From assembly GCA_018842655.1 (NCBI GenBank), contig JAGTWN010000004.1, forward strand, positions 2,418,001 through 2,482,000: a DNA stretch of 64,000 nt. Direction: 5' to 3'. Shown here piece after piece: positions 10,598-19,799 of this stretch; position 1 is the first letter of the stretch; each line of letters begins with the position of its first letter. The position numbers were made by a program, and so were the translations under genes. The notes under the pieces are model-generated. The model saw only the letters and a program-made list of their open reading frames with translations, was not told the DNA's origin and did not search any database. This stretch comes from Candidatus Pantoea haifensis. GTDB lineage: Bacteria; Pseudomonadota; Gammaproteobacteria; Enterobacterales; Enterobacteriaceae.

Positions 10598-11203
10598 ATG
10601 AGTGCTATCGCGCTTGGTATGATTATTTTCGCGTATCTTTGCGGCTCAATTTCCAGTGCGATTCTGGTTTGCAAACTCGCCGGCCTGCCCGACCCTCGCA
10701 CCCACGGCTCTGGAAATCCCGGCGCAACCAATGTGCTTCGCGTTGGCGGTAAAGCCGCAGCAATTTGCGTTTTAGTTTTTGACGTGTTGAAAGGCATGGT
10801 GCCAGTCTGGCTGGCCTATTTGCTGCACGTTTCCCCGCTCTACCTCGGCTTAACGGCGATTGCGGCCTGCCTCGGTCACATTTATCCCGTCTTCTTTCGT
10901 TTTCGTGGCGGTAAAGGCGTGGCGACGGCGTTTGGTGCCATTGCACCGATTGGCTGGGATTTGACCGGGCTGATGACCGGCACCTGGCTGCTGACCGTTC
11001 TGTTGAGCGGCTATTCATCACTGGGCGCGATTGTCAGTGCACTGATTGCACCTTTTTACGTCTGGTGGTTTAAACCGCAGTTTACTTTCCCGGTTTCGAT
11101 GCTCTCTTGTCTGATATTGTTGCGTCATCATGACAACATTCAGCGTTTATGGCGTGGACAGGAAAGCAAAATCTGGAAGCGTAAGAAAAAGCGTGAAAAA
11201 TAA
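10598..11203 (+). CDS. plsY: glycerol-3-phosphate acyltransferase PlsY
   Basis: Integral inner-membrane acyltransferase that uses acyl phosphate to form lysophosphatidate, the first step of phospholipid synthesis. The 201-residue protein has five hydrophobic helices and the three PlsY motifs: [12 protein letters not shown] near 36-47, [18 protein letters not shown] near 91-108 and the C-terminal [14 protein letters not shown] 10598 follows an AAAGGAAA ribosome-binding region. It ends with a Lys-rich tail (RKKKREK) and converges on tsaD through a shared terminator. Confidence 0.96.
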   Translation: MSAIALGMIIFAYLCGSISSAILVCKLAGLPDPRTHGSGNPGATNVLRVGGKAAAICVLVFDVLKGMVPVWLAYLLHVSPLYLGLTAIAACLGHIYPVFFRFRGGKGVATAFGAIAPIGWDLTGLMTGTWLLTVLLSGYSSLGAIVSALIAPFYVWWFKPQFTFPVSMLSCLILLRHHDNIQRLWRGQESKIWKRKKKREK

Positions 11204-11226
11204 AAAAGCCGGCCAGCCGGCTTTTT
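11202..11226. terminator. bidirectional terminator plsY/tsaD
   Basis: AAAAAAGCCGGC and GCCGGCTTTTT form a perfect GC stem around a two-base loop, with T tracts in both directions, exactly between the convergent plsY and tsaD stop codons. Confidence 0.93.
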
Positions 11227-11230
11227 CGTA

Positions 11231-12244
11231 TCAGATAGCGGGCAACTCCGCCAGTGGCCAGCGTGGCCGAACACTGACGCCTAGCTCTCCGCGCGTTCCG
11301 CCTTTCAGGCGAACCATACCTGCATAGGCAATCATCGCGCCGTTATCAGTACAAAACTCAGGACGTGCGTAAAACACCTCACCGCCACGCGCCTGCATTA
11401 TTTTAGCCATCTGCTCACGCAAGGTGCGGTTTGCACTGACGCCGCCAGCAATCACTAACCGTTTGAAACCCGTCTGATCTAGCGCACGTTTACACTTGAT
11501 CGCCAGCGTATCGACCACGGCATCTTCAAAGGCACGTGCAATGTCAGCGCGTGTTTGATCGTCGTCACTGTTGCCACGAATCGTGTTAGCGGCGAAGGTT
11601 TTCAGGCCAGAAAAGCTGAAATCCAGTCCTGGGCGATCGGTCATGGGACGCGGAAATGTAAAACGTCCAGCCGTGCCCTGCTGCGCCATTTTCGACAGCA
11701 TCGGGCCACCGGGATAATCCAGCCCCAACAGCTTAGCCGTTTTATCAAATGCCTCACCGGCGGCATCATCAATCGATTCGCCCAGCAGTTCATATTCGCC
11801 AATTCCGGTTACGCTAATCAGCTGCGTGTGACCACCGGAAACCAGCAGAGCAACGAAAGGAAATTCTGGCGGATTATCTTCCAGCATAGGTGCCAGTAAG
11901 TGGCCTTCCATATGATGAACCGGCACCGCCGGTACTTTCCAGGCAAAGGCCAGTGCACGACCAATAGTCGCTCCCACCAGCAATGCCCCCACTAAACCCG
12001 GCCCTGCGGTATACGCAACCGCATCAATTTGCTGTGGCTGTAAATTTGCTTGCTGCAGCGCCGCCTGAATCAGTGGCACGGTTTTACGCACATGATCGCG
12101 TGACGCCAGCTCGGGCACCACGCCGCCGTAATCGGCGTGCAGTTTTACCTGGCTATAAAGCTGATTAGCCAGCAGTCCGGCCTCGTCATCATAGATTGCG
12201 ATGCCGGTTTCATCGCACGACGTTTCAATACCCAGAATTCGCAT
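11231..12244 (-). CDS. tsaD: tRNA N6-adenosine threonylcarbamoyltransferase
   Basis: Transfers the threonylcarbamoyl group to A37 of ANN-decoding tRNAs together with TsaB and TsaE. From ATG 12244 the protein has 337 residues, the E. coli length, and starts [20 protein letters not shown]. The ASKHA-fold metal site is visible as HMEGHLLAP (about residues 111-119) with LVSGGHTQL after it and the [10 protein letters not shown] and [12 protein letters not shown] blocks near the C-terminus. The reading frame stays open 57 codons upstream, but an AGAGGTG ribosome-binding site 7 bp before ATG 12244 and family alignment fix this start. It is divergent from the rpsU operon. Confidence 0.97.
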   Translation of the reverse strand: MRILGIETSCDETGIAIYDDEAGLLANQLYSQVKLHADYGGVVPELASRDHVRKTVPLIQAALQQANLQPQQIDAVAYTAGPGLVGALLVGATIGRALAFAWKVPAVPVHHMEGHLLAPMLEDNPPEFPFVALLVSGGHTQLISVTGIGEYELLGESIDDAAGEAFDKTAKLLGLDYPGGPMLSKMAQQGTAGRFTFPRPMTDRPGLDFSFSGLKTFAANTIRGNSDDDQTRADIARAFEDAVVDTLAIKCKRALDQTGFKRLVIAGGVSANRTLREQMAKIMQARGGEVFYARPEFCTDNGAMIAYAGMVRLKGGTRGELGVSVRPRWPLAELPAI

Positions 12245-12323
12245 TGCATCACCTCTTTCTTGCGGCGCGCAGTTTAGCACAGCAAATGTGCAGTAAGGGC
12301 GATGGTTGCTTGCAAAAAGTGAT

Positions 12324-12352
12324 TTTCTGTCGCCTAAAGAGTGCGCTATACT
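12324..12352 (+). promoter_or_regulatory. candidate promoter of the rpsU-dnaG-rpoD operon
   Basis: TTTCTG (12324-12329) and TATACT (12347-12352) are separated by 17 bp, 170 bp upstream of rpsU in the divergent tsaD-rpsU gap. The -10 element is good, the -35 is weak. Confidence 0.5.
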
Positions 12353-12510
12353 CCCGCCCCTGAAAAAACCGGCAGCCGCAAAGGCAAACGCTCCTGTTGG
12401 TTTCAAATTATCCATGGTGCTTTACAAACCAGCTCGTGTTGGAGTAAAATGCTGCACCATTTTGAAATGTGCTGGCGCCGCAGTCAGCAGCAAAAACCGA
12501 ATTTTATTGA

Positions 12511-12738
<228 letters not shown>

Positions 12739-12791
12739 GTTCTTTGGAGGTTCTCCTCCACCGCGTGATACACGCAGACAGAGTCAAGTAA

Positions 12792-12826
12792 AAGGCCGTG
12801 CTTTCCGAAAGGAAGCGCGGCTTGTT
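12792..12826 (+). terminator. internal attenuating terminator between rpsU and dnaG
   Basis: GCCGTGCTTTCC and GGAAGCGCGGC pair around a GAAA tetraloop, followed by TTGTT. This corresponds in place and form to the T1 terminator of the E. coli operon, which lets only part of transcription pass into dnaG. Confidence 0.85.
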
Positions 12827-12855
12827 GCCGTTTATGAGCTGAAAAACCGGGGCAT

Positions 12856-14600
12856 ATGGCTGGACGAATTCCACGCGTATTTATTAATGATTTACTTGCC
12901 CGCACGGACATCGTGGATCTTATCGATGCCCGCGTTAAGCTGAAAAAGCAGGGTAAGAATTTCCATGCGTGTTGTCCTTTTCATAATGAGAAAACCCCTC
13001 TTTTACCGTAAACGGTGAGAAACAGTTTTATCACTGTTTCGGCTGTGGTGCCCACGGCAACGCTATCGATTTTTTAATGAACTACGATCGTCTTGAGTTT
13101 GTTGAAAGTATTGAAGAGTTGGCCACCTCCCACGGCTTAGAAGTGCCCTATGAAGCCGGCAATGGCCCCACGCAGATGGAACGCCATCAGCGCCAGAGTC
13201 TGTATCAGCTCATGGATAGTCTGAACGGCTTTTATCAGCAAAGCCTGCAGCAATCCACTGCACAACCCGCCCGCGACTATCTTGATCGTCGTGGCCTGAG
13301 CGCCGACATCATCAATCACTTTGCGATTGGTTATGCGCCAGCCGGTTGGGACAACGTTCTCAAACGCTTCGGTACGCAGCCAGACGATCGTGAATCGTTG
13401 ATGGAAGCGGGCATGTTAGTCACCAATGACAAAGGGCGCAGCTATGACCGCTTTCGCGAGCGCGTTATGTTCCCGATTCGCGATAAGCGAGGCCGCGTTA
13501 TTGGTTTTGGCGGACGTGTATTAGGCAACGAAACGCCTAAATACCTTAACTCGCCGGAAACACCGATTTTTCACAAAGGCCGTCAGCTTTATGGCCTGTA
13601 CGAAGCACTGAAAAATCATCCTGAACCTGCCCGCTTACTGGTAGTTGAAGGTTATATGGATGTGGTTGCGCTGGCGCAGTTTGGTGTTGATTACGCCGTT
13701 GCATCGCTCGGGACGTCAACCACAGCGGAACACATTCAGTTGCTGTTTCGCAGCACCGACAACGTCATTTGCTGTTATGACGGCGATCGCGCTGGTCGCG
13801 AAGCGGCATGGCGCGCGCTTGAAACCGCTCTGCCTTACATGAATGATGGTCGTCAGCTACGCTTTATGTTCTTGCCTGACGGCGAGGATCCCGACACGCT
13901 GATACGCAAAGAGGGCAAAGAGGCGTTTGAAGCGCGGATGGAGCAGGCAATGCCGCTCTCCTCCTTTTTGTTTGATACGTTGCTGCCGCAGGTTGACCTC
14001 AGTTCACGCGACGGTAAAGCGCGCCTGAGTACGCTGGCGCTGCCTTTGATTACGCAGATTCCAGGTGAAACCCTGCGCATTTATCTGCGCCAGTCGCTCG
14101 GCAATAAGCTGGGTATCCTGGATGACAATCAGCTTGAAAAGTTGATGCCCAGGCAGGCTGCAAGCGGAACGGCACCGGTTGCGCCGCCGCTAAAGCGCAC
14201 CACCATGCGCGTATTAGTGGCGTTACTGATACAGAATCCGCAACTGGCTGCCCTGGTGCCATTACTGGATGGTCTTTCAGAGTCAAAGATGGCGGGTTTA
14301 CCGCTGTTTATTGAACTGGTCAGCAGATGTAACGAGAATCCTGGCTTGACCACCGGCCAGCTACTAGAGTTATATCGCGGAACAAATTTTAGTCAGACTC
14401 TTGAAACCCTGGCGATCTGGAACCACATGATAGTAGATGAGGAAGCAGAAGCCGTATTTCAGGATTCGCTGGCCAGTATTTACGACTCCGCGCTTGAACA
14501 GCGTCTTGAAGCGTTAATCGCACGGGATCGTACTCAAGGGTTAAGCGCCGAGGAACGCCGCGAGTTCTGGACATTAAGCCAGGCGCTGGCGAAAAAATAA
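12856..14600 (+). CDS. dnaG: DNA primase, one frame break
   Basis: Synthesises RNA primers for replication. ATG 12856 starts [20 protein letters not shown]; the zinc-binding domain follows (Cys/His of HACCPFH, then [10 protein letters not shown]), then the TOPRIM core with [16 protein letters not shown] and [12 protein letters not shown], and the C-terminal DnaB-interaction domain. As read, the frame breaks at the C-run 12995-12998; one added C restores [13 protein letters not shown] and a 581-residue protein, the exact E. coli length. Since dnaG is essential and everything else is intact, the break must be an error in the sequence. It is the second gene of the rpsU operon, and has GGGGCAT rather than a strong ribosome-binding site, consistent with the low primase level. 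Confidence 0.96.
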
Positions 14601-14610
14601 CACTTTTACC

Positions 14611-14645
14611 TGGCCTGCTTTTCGGAACCATTAAAAAGCGGGCCG
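14611..14645 (+). other. stem-loop between dnaG and rpoD
   Basis: GGCCTGCTTTT (14612-14622) pairs with AAAAGCGGGCC (14634-14644) around an 11-base loop. There is no T tract after it, so it fits an mRNA processing or stability element better than a terminator. E. coli has an RNase E processing site at the equivalent place. Confidence 0.6.
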
Positions 14646-14703
14646 GCATGATTTACAGGCTTACTTACAATTTAGGGTTTTAGAACCCAACATGAATACC
14701 GTT

Positions 14704-14824
14704 CCAGGGTCATCAGCGTCGAAGCCAGTTTCGTCACCGCCAGCGCAAAGTACCGGAGCGTACTAAAGTACGTGAAGATTACGCGCACGGCCGGAGTTGA
14801 AAATGGCGAGTAAGCCAGACCCGG
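14704..14824. repeat. ERIC-like palindromic intergenic element
   Basis: A 121-bp segment with nested inverted symmetry: outer ends CCAGGGTC and GACCCGG, inner arms GCCAGTTTCGTCACCGCC (14724-14741) and GGCCGGAGTTGAAAATGGC (14789-14807), and a central palindrome CGTACTAAAGTACG (14759-14772). Size and build resemble the ERIC/IRU class of non-autonomous enterobacterial repeats. Family membership is inferred from structure; no second copy occurs in this window. It would fold into a long hairpin in the dnaG-rpoD transcript. Confidence 0.65.
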
Positions 14825-14976
14825 ATAGTAAAAGTTTGCGGCTTAAGTGCCGATTAATGATGGGCAAAGCCCACGCCGCGACGAGGGCAGCGGCAAGAAT
14901 ACAACGCCTTCACTGCTATTGTTGGCTCGCTGCCGACCGACACCAATCTAATTAACAGAAGTGTGGATACCGTCTT

Positions 14977-16821
14977 ATGGAGCAAAACCCGCAGTCACAG
15001 CTTAAGCTTCTTGTCACCCGTGGTAAGGAGCAAGGCTATCTGACCTATGCTGAGGTCAATGACCATCTGCCGGAAGATATCGTCGACTCCGATCAGATCG
15101 AAGACATCATCCAGATGATTAACGACATGGGCATCCAGGTGGTTGAAGAAGCCCCGGATGCCGACGATCTGATGCTGAACGAAAACAGCTCCGATACTGA
15201 CGAAGATGCCGCGGAAGCCGCCGCTCAGGTATTGTCCAGCGTTGAATCTGAAATTGGCCGTACCACTGACCCGGTCCGCATGTACATGCGTGAAATGGGT
15301 ACCGTTGAACTTCTGACACGTGAAGGCGAAATCGACATCGCGAAACGTATCGAAGACGGCATCAACCAGGTTCAATGCTCTGTCGCTGAATATCCAGAAG
15401 CGATTACTTATCTGCTGGATCAGTATGACAAAGTTGAAGCAGGCGAATCACGTCTGTCGGATCTGATCACCGGTTTCGTCGATCCCAACGCAGAAGAAGA
15501 TTTAGCGCCGACCGCAACACACGTGGGTTCTGAGTTGTCTGAAGAAGATCGTAACGACGATGATGATGACGATGAAGAGAACGATGACGACAGTTCAGAA
15601 GACGATAACTCTATTGATCCTGAACTGGCGCGTGAAAAATTCTCTGACCTGCGCGCGCAGTATGAAGTCACGCGTACCGTGATCAAAAGCAAAGGCCGCA
15701 GCCACGCTGACGCCATTGCCGAAATCCAGAATCTTTCTGACGTCTTTAAACAGTTCCGCCTGGTACCGAAGCAGTTCGATTACCTGGTAAACAATATGCG
15801 TGAAATGATGGAACGTGTCCGTACTCAGGAACGTTTGATCATGAAGCTGTGTATTGAACTGTGCAAAATGCCGAAGAAAAACTTTATCACGCTGTTCACC
15901 GGCAATGAAACCAACGAGAGCTGGTTCAAAGCGGCGCTGGCAATGAACAAACCCTGGTCGGAAAAGCTGCTGGAAGTGCAGGATGACGTGATGCGCTCCC
16001 TGCAAAAACTGGCACAGATCGAAGAAGAAACCGGTCTGACCATTGAACAGGTGAAAGATATCAACCGTCGCATGTCGATTGGTGAAGCCAAAGCGCGTCG
16101 CGCGAAGAAAGAGATGGTGGAAGCCAACTTGCGTCTGGTGATCTCAATCGCCAAGAAATACACCAACCGTGGCTTGCAGTTCCTGGATCTGATTCAGGAA
16201 GGTAACATCGGCCTGATGAAAGCGGTTGATAAGTTTGAATATCGCCGTGGTTATAAGTTCTCAACTTATGCAACATGGTGGATTCGTCAGGCAATTACCC
16301 GTTCTATCGCTGACCAGGCACGTACCATCCGTATTCCGGTGCATATGATTGAGACGATTAACAAGCTCAACCGTATTTCTCGCCAGATGCTGCAAGAGAT
16401 GGGCCGCGAGCCGACGCCAGAAGAGCTGGCTGAACGCATGCTGATGCCAGAAGATAAAATTCGCAAAGTGTTAAAAATCGCTAAAGAGCCGATCTCAATG
16501 GAGACGCCGATTGGTGATGATGAAGATTCACATCTGGGCGATTTTATCGAAGACACCACGCTGGAGCTGCCGCTGGACTCAGCGACGTCAGAAAGCCTGC
16601 GTTCTGCCACGCATGACGTGCTGGCTGGTCTGACCGCGCGTGAAGCGAAAGTGCTGCGTATGCGCTTCGGTATCGATATGAACACTGACCACACGCTGGA
16701 AGAAGTGGGCAAACAGTTTGACGTAACGCGCGAGCGTATTCGTCAGATCGAGGCCAAAGCACTGCGTAAACTGCGCCATCCGAGCCGTTCGGAAGTGTTG
16801 CGTAGCTTCCTCGACGATTAA
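14977..16821 (+). CDS. rpoD: RNA polymerase sigma factor RpoD (sigma 70)
   Basis: Primary sigma factor, 614 residues against 613 in E. coli. Region 1.1 starts [20 protein letters not shown]; region 1.2 holds [11 protein letters not shown]; a non-conserved acidic stretch (long Asp/Glu run near residues 190-210) follows. Region 2 ([20 protein letters not shown], then [17 protein letters not shown]) recognises and melts the -10 element; region 4.2 ([20 protein letters not shown]) reads the -35. It is the last gene of the rpsU-dnaG-rpoD operon. The 376-bp gap before it holds the stem-loop and the palindromic repeat described separately. Confidence 0.99.
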   Translation: MEQNPQSQLKLLVTRGKEQGYLTYAEVNDHLPEDIVDSDQIEDIIQMINDMGIQVVEEAPDADDLMLNENSSDTDEDAAEAAAQVLSSVESEIGRTTDPVRMYMREMGTVELLTREGEIDIAKRIEDGINQVQCSVAEYPEAITYLLDQYDKVEAGESRLSDLITGFVDPNAEEDLAPTATHVGSELSEEDRNDDDDDDEENDDDSSEDDNSIDPELAREKFSDLRAQYEVTRTVIKSKGRSHADAIAEIQNLSDVFKQFRLVPKQFDYLVNNMREMMERVRTQERLIMKLCIELCKMPKKNFITLFTGNETNESWFKAALAMNKPWSEKLLEVQDDVMRSLQKLAQIEEETGLTIEQVKDINRRMSIGEAKARRAKKEMVEANLRLVISIAKKYTNRGLQFLDLIQEGNIGLMKAVDKFEYRRGYKFSTYATWWIRQAITRSIADQARTIRIPVHMIETINKLNRISRQMLQEMGREPTPEELAERMLMPEDKIRKVLKIAKEPISMETPIGDDEDSHLGDFIEDTTLELPLDSATSESLRSATHDVLAGLTAREAKVLRMRFGIDMNTDHTLEEVGKQFDVTRERIRQIEAKALRKLRHPSRSEVLRSFLDD

Positions 16822-16828
16822 GTCAGAT

Positions 16829-16858
16829 AAAAACCCCGGCAAGCCGGGGTTTTTTATT
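16829..16858 (+). terminator. rpoD terminator
   Basis: AAAAACCCCGGC/GCCGGGGTTTTTT stem with an AA loop and a T tract, 8 bp after the rpoD stop. It can also serve the convergent mug gene. Confidence 0.95.
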
Positions 16859-16875
16859 TCTGCCACGGTGATATT

Positions 16876-17394
16876 TCAGTCACTGCGTTTCATTACAGCT
16901 TCCTGCAATTGCTGATACGCCTCGACTATCTCTGCTAACGATGCCCGGTTCAGACCGCTGGGGTTTGGTAATACCCATACCTGCGTTTTCCCCATGAAAG
17001 TCGGCTGTGCGCCCCACTCCACTTTACTTTGCTGAAAAGCACGCTTAAAGGCATCCTTACCCAGTATGGCTAACGCTTTTGGCTGGTAGTGCAGCACTTT
17101 TTTCATCAGGCGTTGTCCGCCTTCACGTAATTCTGCCGCTGCCAGCTGATTTGCCTGCACTGTAGGACGCTCAACCAGCATCGTGATACCGCAACCGGTT
17201 TCCAGCAGCTTATGCTCATCCTCTGGTTTCAGCTGTTGATGCGTAAATCCTGCCAGATGAATGACGCGCCAGAAGCGATTGCCGGGGTGCGCAAAGTGAT
17301 AACCGGAATGTGCCGTCGAGTAGCCAGGATTGATACCGCAGAACAACACGTTAAGATCGGTTGCGATAATATCGCTGATGTTGTGTTCGCTCAT
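16876..17394 (-). CDS. mug: G/U mismatch-specific DNA glycosylase
   Basis: Removes uracil or 3,N4-ethenocytosine opposite G in double-stranded DNA. The 172-residue protein carries the Mug active-site block FCGINPG (residues 15-21, catalytic Asn) and the C-terminal intercalation/recognition block LPNPSGLNR near residues 144-152; HFAHPGNRFW lies between. Its place directly after rpoD, convergent, is the E. coli order. Here the ATG overlaps by 4 bp (ATGA) the stop of the upstream TetR-type regulator gene, so the two are translationally coupled and co-transcribed. Confidence 0.95.
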   Translation of the reverse strand: MSEHNISDIIATDLNVLFCGINPGYSTAHSGYHFAHPGNRFWRVIHLAGFTHQQLKPEDEHKLLETGCGITMLVERPTVQANQLAAAELREGGQRLMKKVLHYQPKALAILGKDAFKRAFQQSKVEWGAQPTFMGKTQVWVLPNPSGLNRASLAEIVEAYQQLQEAVMKRSD

Positions 17395-17978
17395 TTCGCC
17401 TCCAGACCTGCACGGACCTTCAACGCATGGCGACTCAGCGCCAGCATTTGACTGGCGCGTTGATCATCAGGACAGGCACGCGCTAACGCCAGCGCGCCAA
17501 CCATTTCCGCCAACATGCTGGTTGCCAACGCTTCTGGCTGCGCATGACCTAAGTCGCTTAACGGACGCAACAGCCGTGTCTGCACTGAGTCTATTCCTTC
17601 GGCAAATATCTCACGCGCTGCCAGCGGCAGATGGGCTACTTCACTCACCAGTGCAGGCAACGGACACCCTTCCGCTGGCCTGTTACGGTGCGTCTCGGAG
17701 AGGTAGTAATCAATAAAAGTTGCCAGTCGCTGTGCCGGTTGCTCTTCCTGCGCACCCGGTGCAGGCCGTTGCGCTGAATCAGCAAACATCTGTTTCATGA
17801 CTTCCTGTACCAGGTCATCACGCGAATGAAAGTGCGCATAAAAGCCACCGTGCGTTAACCCTACCCGCTTCATCAATGCTGCAACGCCAATGCTTTCTGT
17901 GCCGTTTTCGCGCATCACACGCGCCGCTTCATCAAGGATGCGCTGGCGCGTGCGCGCTTTGTGCGTCAGTTTTTCCAT
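17391..17978 (-). CDS. TetR/AcrR family transcriptional regulator
   Basis: A 195-residue regulator (ATG 17978; a longer 204-residue start at 18005 is open but has no better ribosome-binding site). The N-terminal TetR helix-turn-helix is clear: RQRILDEAARVMRENG, then the recognition part MKRVGLTHGGFYAHFHSRDD near residues 30-55. The rest is a helical ligand-binding domain of the group that often senses reactive or lipophilic compounds. It is divergent from the SDR gene, and the gap contains three copies of an 11-bp operator-like site plus a perfect 20-bp palindrome, so it probably represses both. The inducer cannot be told from sequence. Confidence 0.92.
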   Translation of the reverse strand: MEKLTHKARTRQRILDEAARVMRENGTESIGVAALMKRVGLTHGGFYAHFHSRDDLVQEVMKQMFADSAQRPAPGAQEEQPAQRLATFIDYYLSETHRNRPAEGCPLPALVSEVAHLPLAAREIFAEGIDSVQTRLLRPLSDLGHAQPEALATSMLAEMVGALALARACPDDQRASQMLALSRHALKVRAGLEAK

Positions 17979-18016
17979 ATCATTACCACTGCTTTTGCTT
18001 TGCACTCGTTCTGCCA

Positions 18017-18100
18017 GTCATAATAATTATTATGACCATCATATACCAGCTTGACGAAGAATATGATGACCGTCATATTTACTGTAATTATGACAATCAT
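18017..18100. promoter_or_regulatory. operator array between TetR gene and SDR gene
   Basis: A perfect 20-bp palindrome GTCATAATAATTATTATGAC (18017-18036) is followed by three copies of ATGACNNTCAT: 18032-18042 (NN=CA), 18066-18076 (CG) and 18090-18100 (AA). The last is 8 bp before the likely SDR ribosome-binding site (AGGAG near 18107). The repeats and position fit a TetR-family operator that autoregulates and represses the divergent gene. Confidence 0.75.
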
Positions 18101-18117
18101 CATATGAGGAGTAAATT

Positions 18118-18912
18118 ATGGCAATCGCATCAACATCAGACCTGGCTTTAATCACTGGCGCCTCTGGCGGTATCGGTGCAACTTACGCTAAACGACTGGC
18201 AGCCCGCGGTTACGATCTGATTTTAGTGGCGCGCGATCAGACACGTCTTGAGGCACTGGCGGCCTCGCTCATCCAACAATATGGCGTGCAGGTAAAAGTT
18301 TTAAGGGCGGATTTAACCCACGCTGACGACCTGCAGCGCATAGAAGATGAGATAATCAATAATCAGCATATTACTCTGTTGCTGAATAATGCTGGCATGA
18401 GCGTGGCGGGTGAATTCCTGAGTGCCGATATCGAACGCATTAACACAATGCTGGCATTAAATATTCTGGCACCTACGCGCCTTGCACATATTGCCGGGCA
18501 AGCTTTTAAGGCGCGTGGCAAAGGGACGATTATTAATATCGCCTCCGTGCTGTCGCTGATTCATGAGAACTTCAACGGTGCTTACAACGCGACAAAATCT
18601 TATGTACTGACACTGACCCGCGCTATGCAGCGTGAACTGGCTGAAAGCGGCGTGCAGGTACAGGCAGTGCTGCCCGGCGCAACGCGAACAGAGATTTTTG
18701 ATCGTTCAGGCACACCAATTAACCAAATTCCCGCTGAGATGTTAATGGATGTTGATGAGATGGTTGATGCGGCACTTGTCGGTCTTGAGGCTGGCGAAGC
18801 CGTGACCCTTCCGGCGCTGGAAGATTTGGCGCTGTGGCAAGAATATGACCGTGCACGCGGTGCCATGCTGCCGTTCTTGTCACGTAATCAATCAGCTTCG
18901 CGTTATCGTTGA
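18118..18912 (+). CDS. short-chain dehydrogenase/reductase
   Basis: Classical SDR oxidoreductase of 264 residues. Seen: the NAD(P)-binding TGASGGIG (residues 14-21), NNAG near 91-94, the catalytic Ser region (IINIASVLSL) near 141, and YNATK near 155-159 with the active Tyr and Lys; PGATRTEIF follows. An Arg about 18 residues after the glycine motif (VARDQ) favours NADPH. ATG 18118 has an AGGAG site 6 bp upstream. The substrate is unknown. Divergence from a TetR gene with shared operators suggests an inducible detoxification or metabolite-reducing role, which is inference. Confidence 0.92.
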   Translation: MAIASTSDLALITGASGGIGATYAKRLAARGYDLILVARDQTRLEALAASLIQQYGVQVKVLRADLTHADDLQRIEDEIINNQHITLLLNNAGMSVAGEFLSADIERINTMLALNILAPTRLAHIAGQAFKARGKGTIINIASVLSLIHENFNGAYNATKSYVLTLTRAMQRELAESGVQVQAVLPGATRTEIFDRSGTPINQIPAEMLMDVDEMVDAALVGLEAGEAVTLPALEDLALWQEYDRARGAMLPFLSRNQSASRYR

Positions 18913-19152
18913 GCAGGCGATAAGCGGAGAAAAAGTTTACGGGGTGGCTGCATCAGGCGCGTTGGTCAGGGATGACAATCCCTGCTGCCTTGCAGTATCA
19001 GAAGATAATCCAAAGCAACCGGTAAGGCTAATCGGAAAGAATTCAGGATATTATGAGCTAAATCAAAGGCTCAGCGAATGCTGATTATTTCAGCAACCAG
19101 CCGCTGAATGCTGGATCGCCTTGCTTAGATACTTTATAATCCTCGCTCCGCT

Positions 19153-19228
19153 GGCCCCTTAGCTCAGTGGTTAGAGCAGGCGACTCATAATCGCTTGGTC
19201 GCTGGTTCAAACCCAGCAGGGGCCACCA
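19153..19228 (+). tRNA. ileX: tRNA-Ile2 (anticodon CAU)
   Basis: A 76-nt tRNA with encoded CCA. Acceptor stem GGCCCCT/AGGGGCC, D arm, anticodon loop CTCATAA in a GCGA/TCGC stem, and T arm GCTGGTTCAAACCCAGC all pair. It is nearly identical to E. coli ileX, whose CAU is modified to lysidine to read AUA; the position after rpoD-mug is also that of ileX. Its 3' half (from 19182) is the island integration site and is duplicated at 38555. Confidence 0.97.
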
Positions 19229-19231
19229 AAT
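19182..19231 (+). repeat. attL (50-bp direct repeat within ileX)
   Basis: Covers the anticodon arm to 3 bases past CCA of ileX. It is identical over 50 bp to 38555-38604. Confidence 0.95.
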
Positions 19232-19236
19232 AAAAC

Positions 19237-19275
19237 AAGGAGTTAGATGAGAAATCGTCTGACTCCTTTTTCTTT
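19237..19275 (+). terminator. terminator just downstream of ileX, island-borne
   Basis: AAGGAGTTAGATGA pairs with TCGTCTGACTCCTT around a GAAA-type loop, followed by a T-rich tract. It supplies a new terminator to ileX in place of the one displaced to the other side of the island. Confidence 0.85.
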
Positions 19276-19287
19276 GGATGCGATTCA

Positions 19288-19331
19288 GGTGATGTAGTGG
19301 GTGACGTAAGTGAATGGCTGGGTGACGCAAG
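19288..19331 (+). other. putative integrase arm-type sites, left end; rest of leader empty to 19799
   Basis: GGTGATGTAG plus GGTGACGTAAG (19288-19310) and a third copy GGTGACGCAAG (19321-19331). The first 23 bp recur with two mismatches at 38407-38429 next to the integrase. Such short direct repeats flanking the core are what P4-type integrases bind with their N-terminal domain. In the remaining 19332-19799 I see no gene; the right half is AT-rich and probably holds the zorA promoter, but no clear -35/-10 pair stands out. Confidence 0.65.
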
Positions 19332-19799
19332 CAGCTTGGGTTTAAATGTCTGTCTGGATGTTTGCCAGAATCCTGATTTCCTGTTTTCGAAAAGCCTTAC
19401 AGCCGTTTGCGAAAAATTTTTGTCAGACATAGGAATTCCGGAAAAACGTTGAATACGCTACCTGCCGCATGCGGTCGACAGCCTGTCGAAACGGCAAACG
19501 GAGGGCAATAAATGAGATGGGTAAAATCATACATCGCATGCGCTCAAGCACAAGCATCAACTTTCCCTCAGTAAAGCTTCCCCTTAGCTTCAGAACCCCC
19601 TGCAAAACTAATACTTCTCTTTAAATTCACCAGCCAAGGTCGCGGCAACCGCCAAGTAATTATTTGATTATTAAAATTAAAAATGTAGAGCTCAAACTTC
19701 TTCTTAAGACGTGCTGTTAAGATAGATAAGAATAATGAAATCTATTAGAGTATTCCCAAAAGAAACACTTCCCTTCTTCTTGTTATCTATGGTGTAAAA

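Noticed and set aside
12856-14600. dnaG as a true pseudogene
   Set aside because: DnaG is essential, the family length is restored by one base in a C-run, and the remaining sequence is perfectly conserved.
19085-19430. Minus-strand ORFs covering ileX and its flank
   Set aside because: They run through the tRNA gene and terminator on the opposite strand; chance frames.
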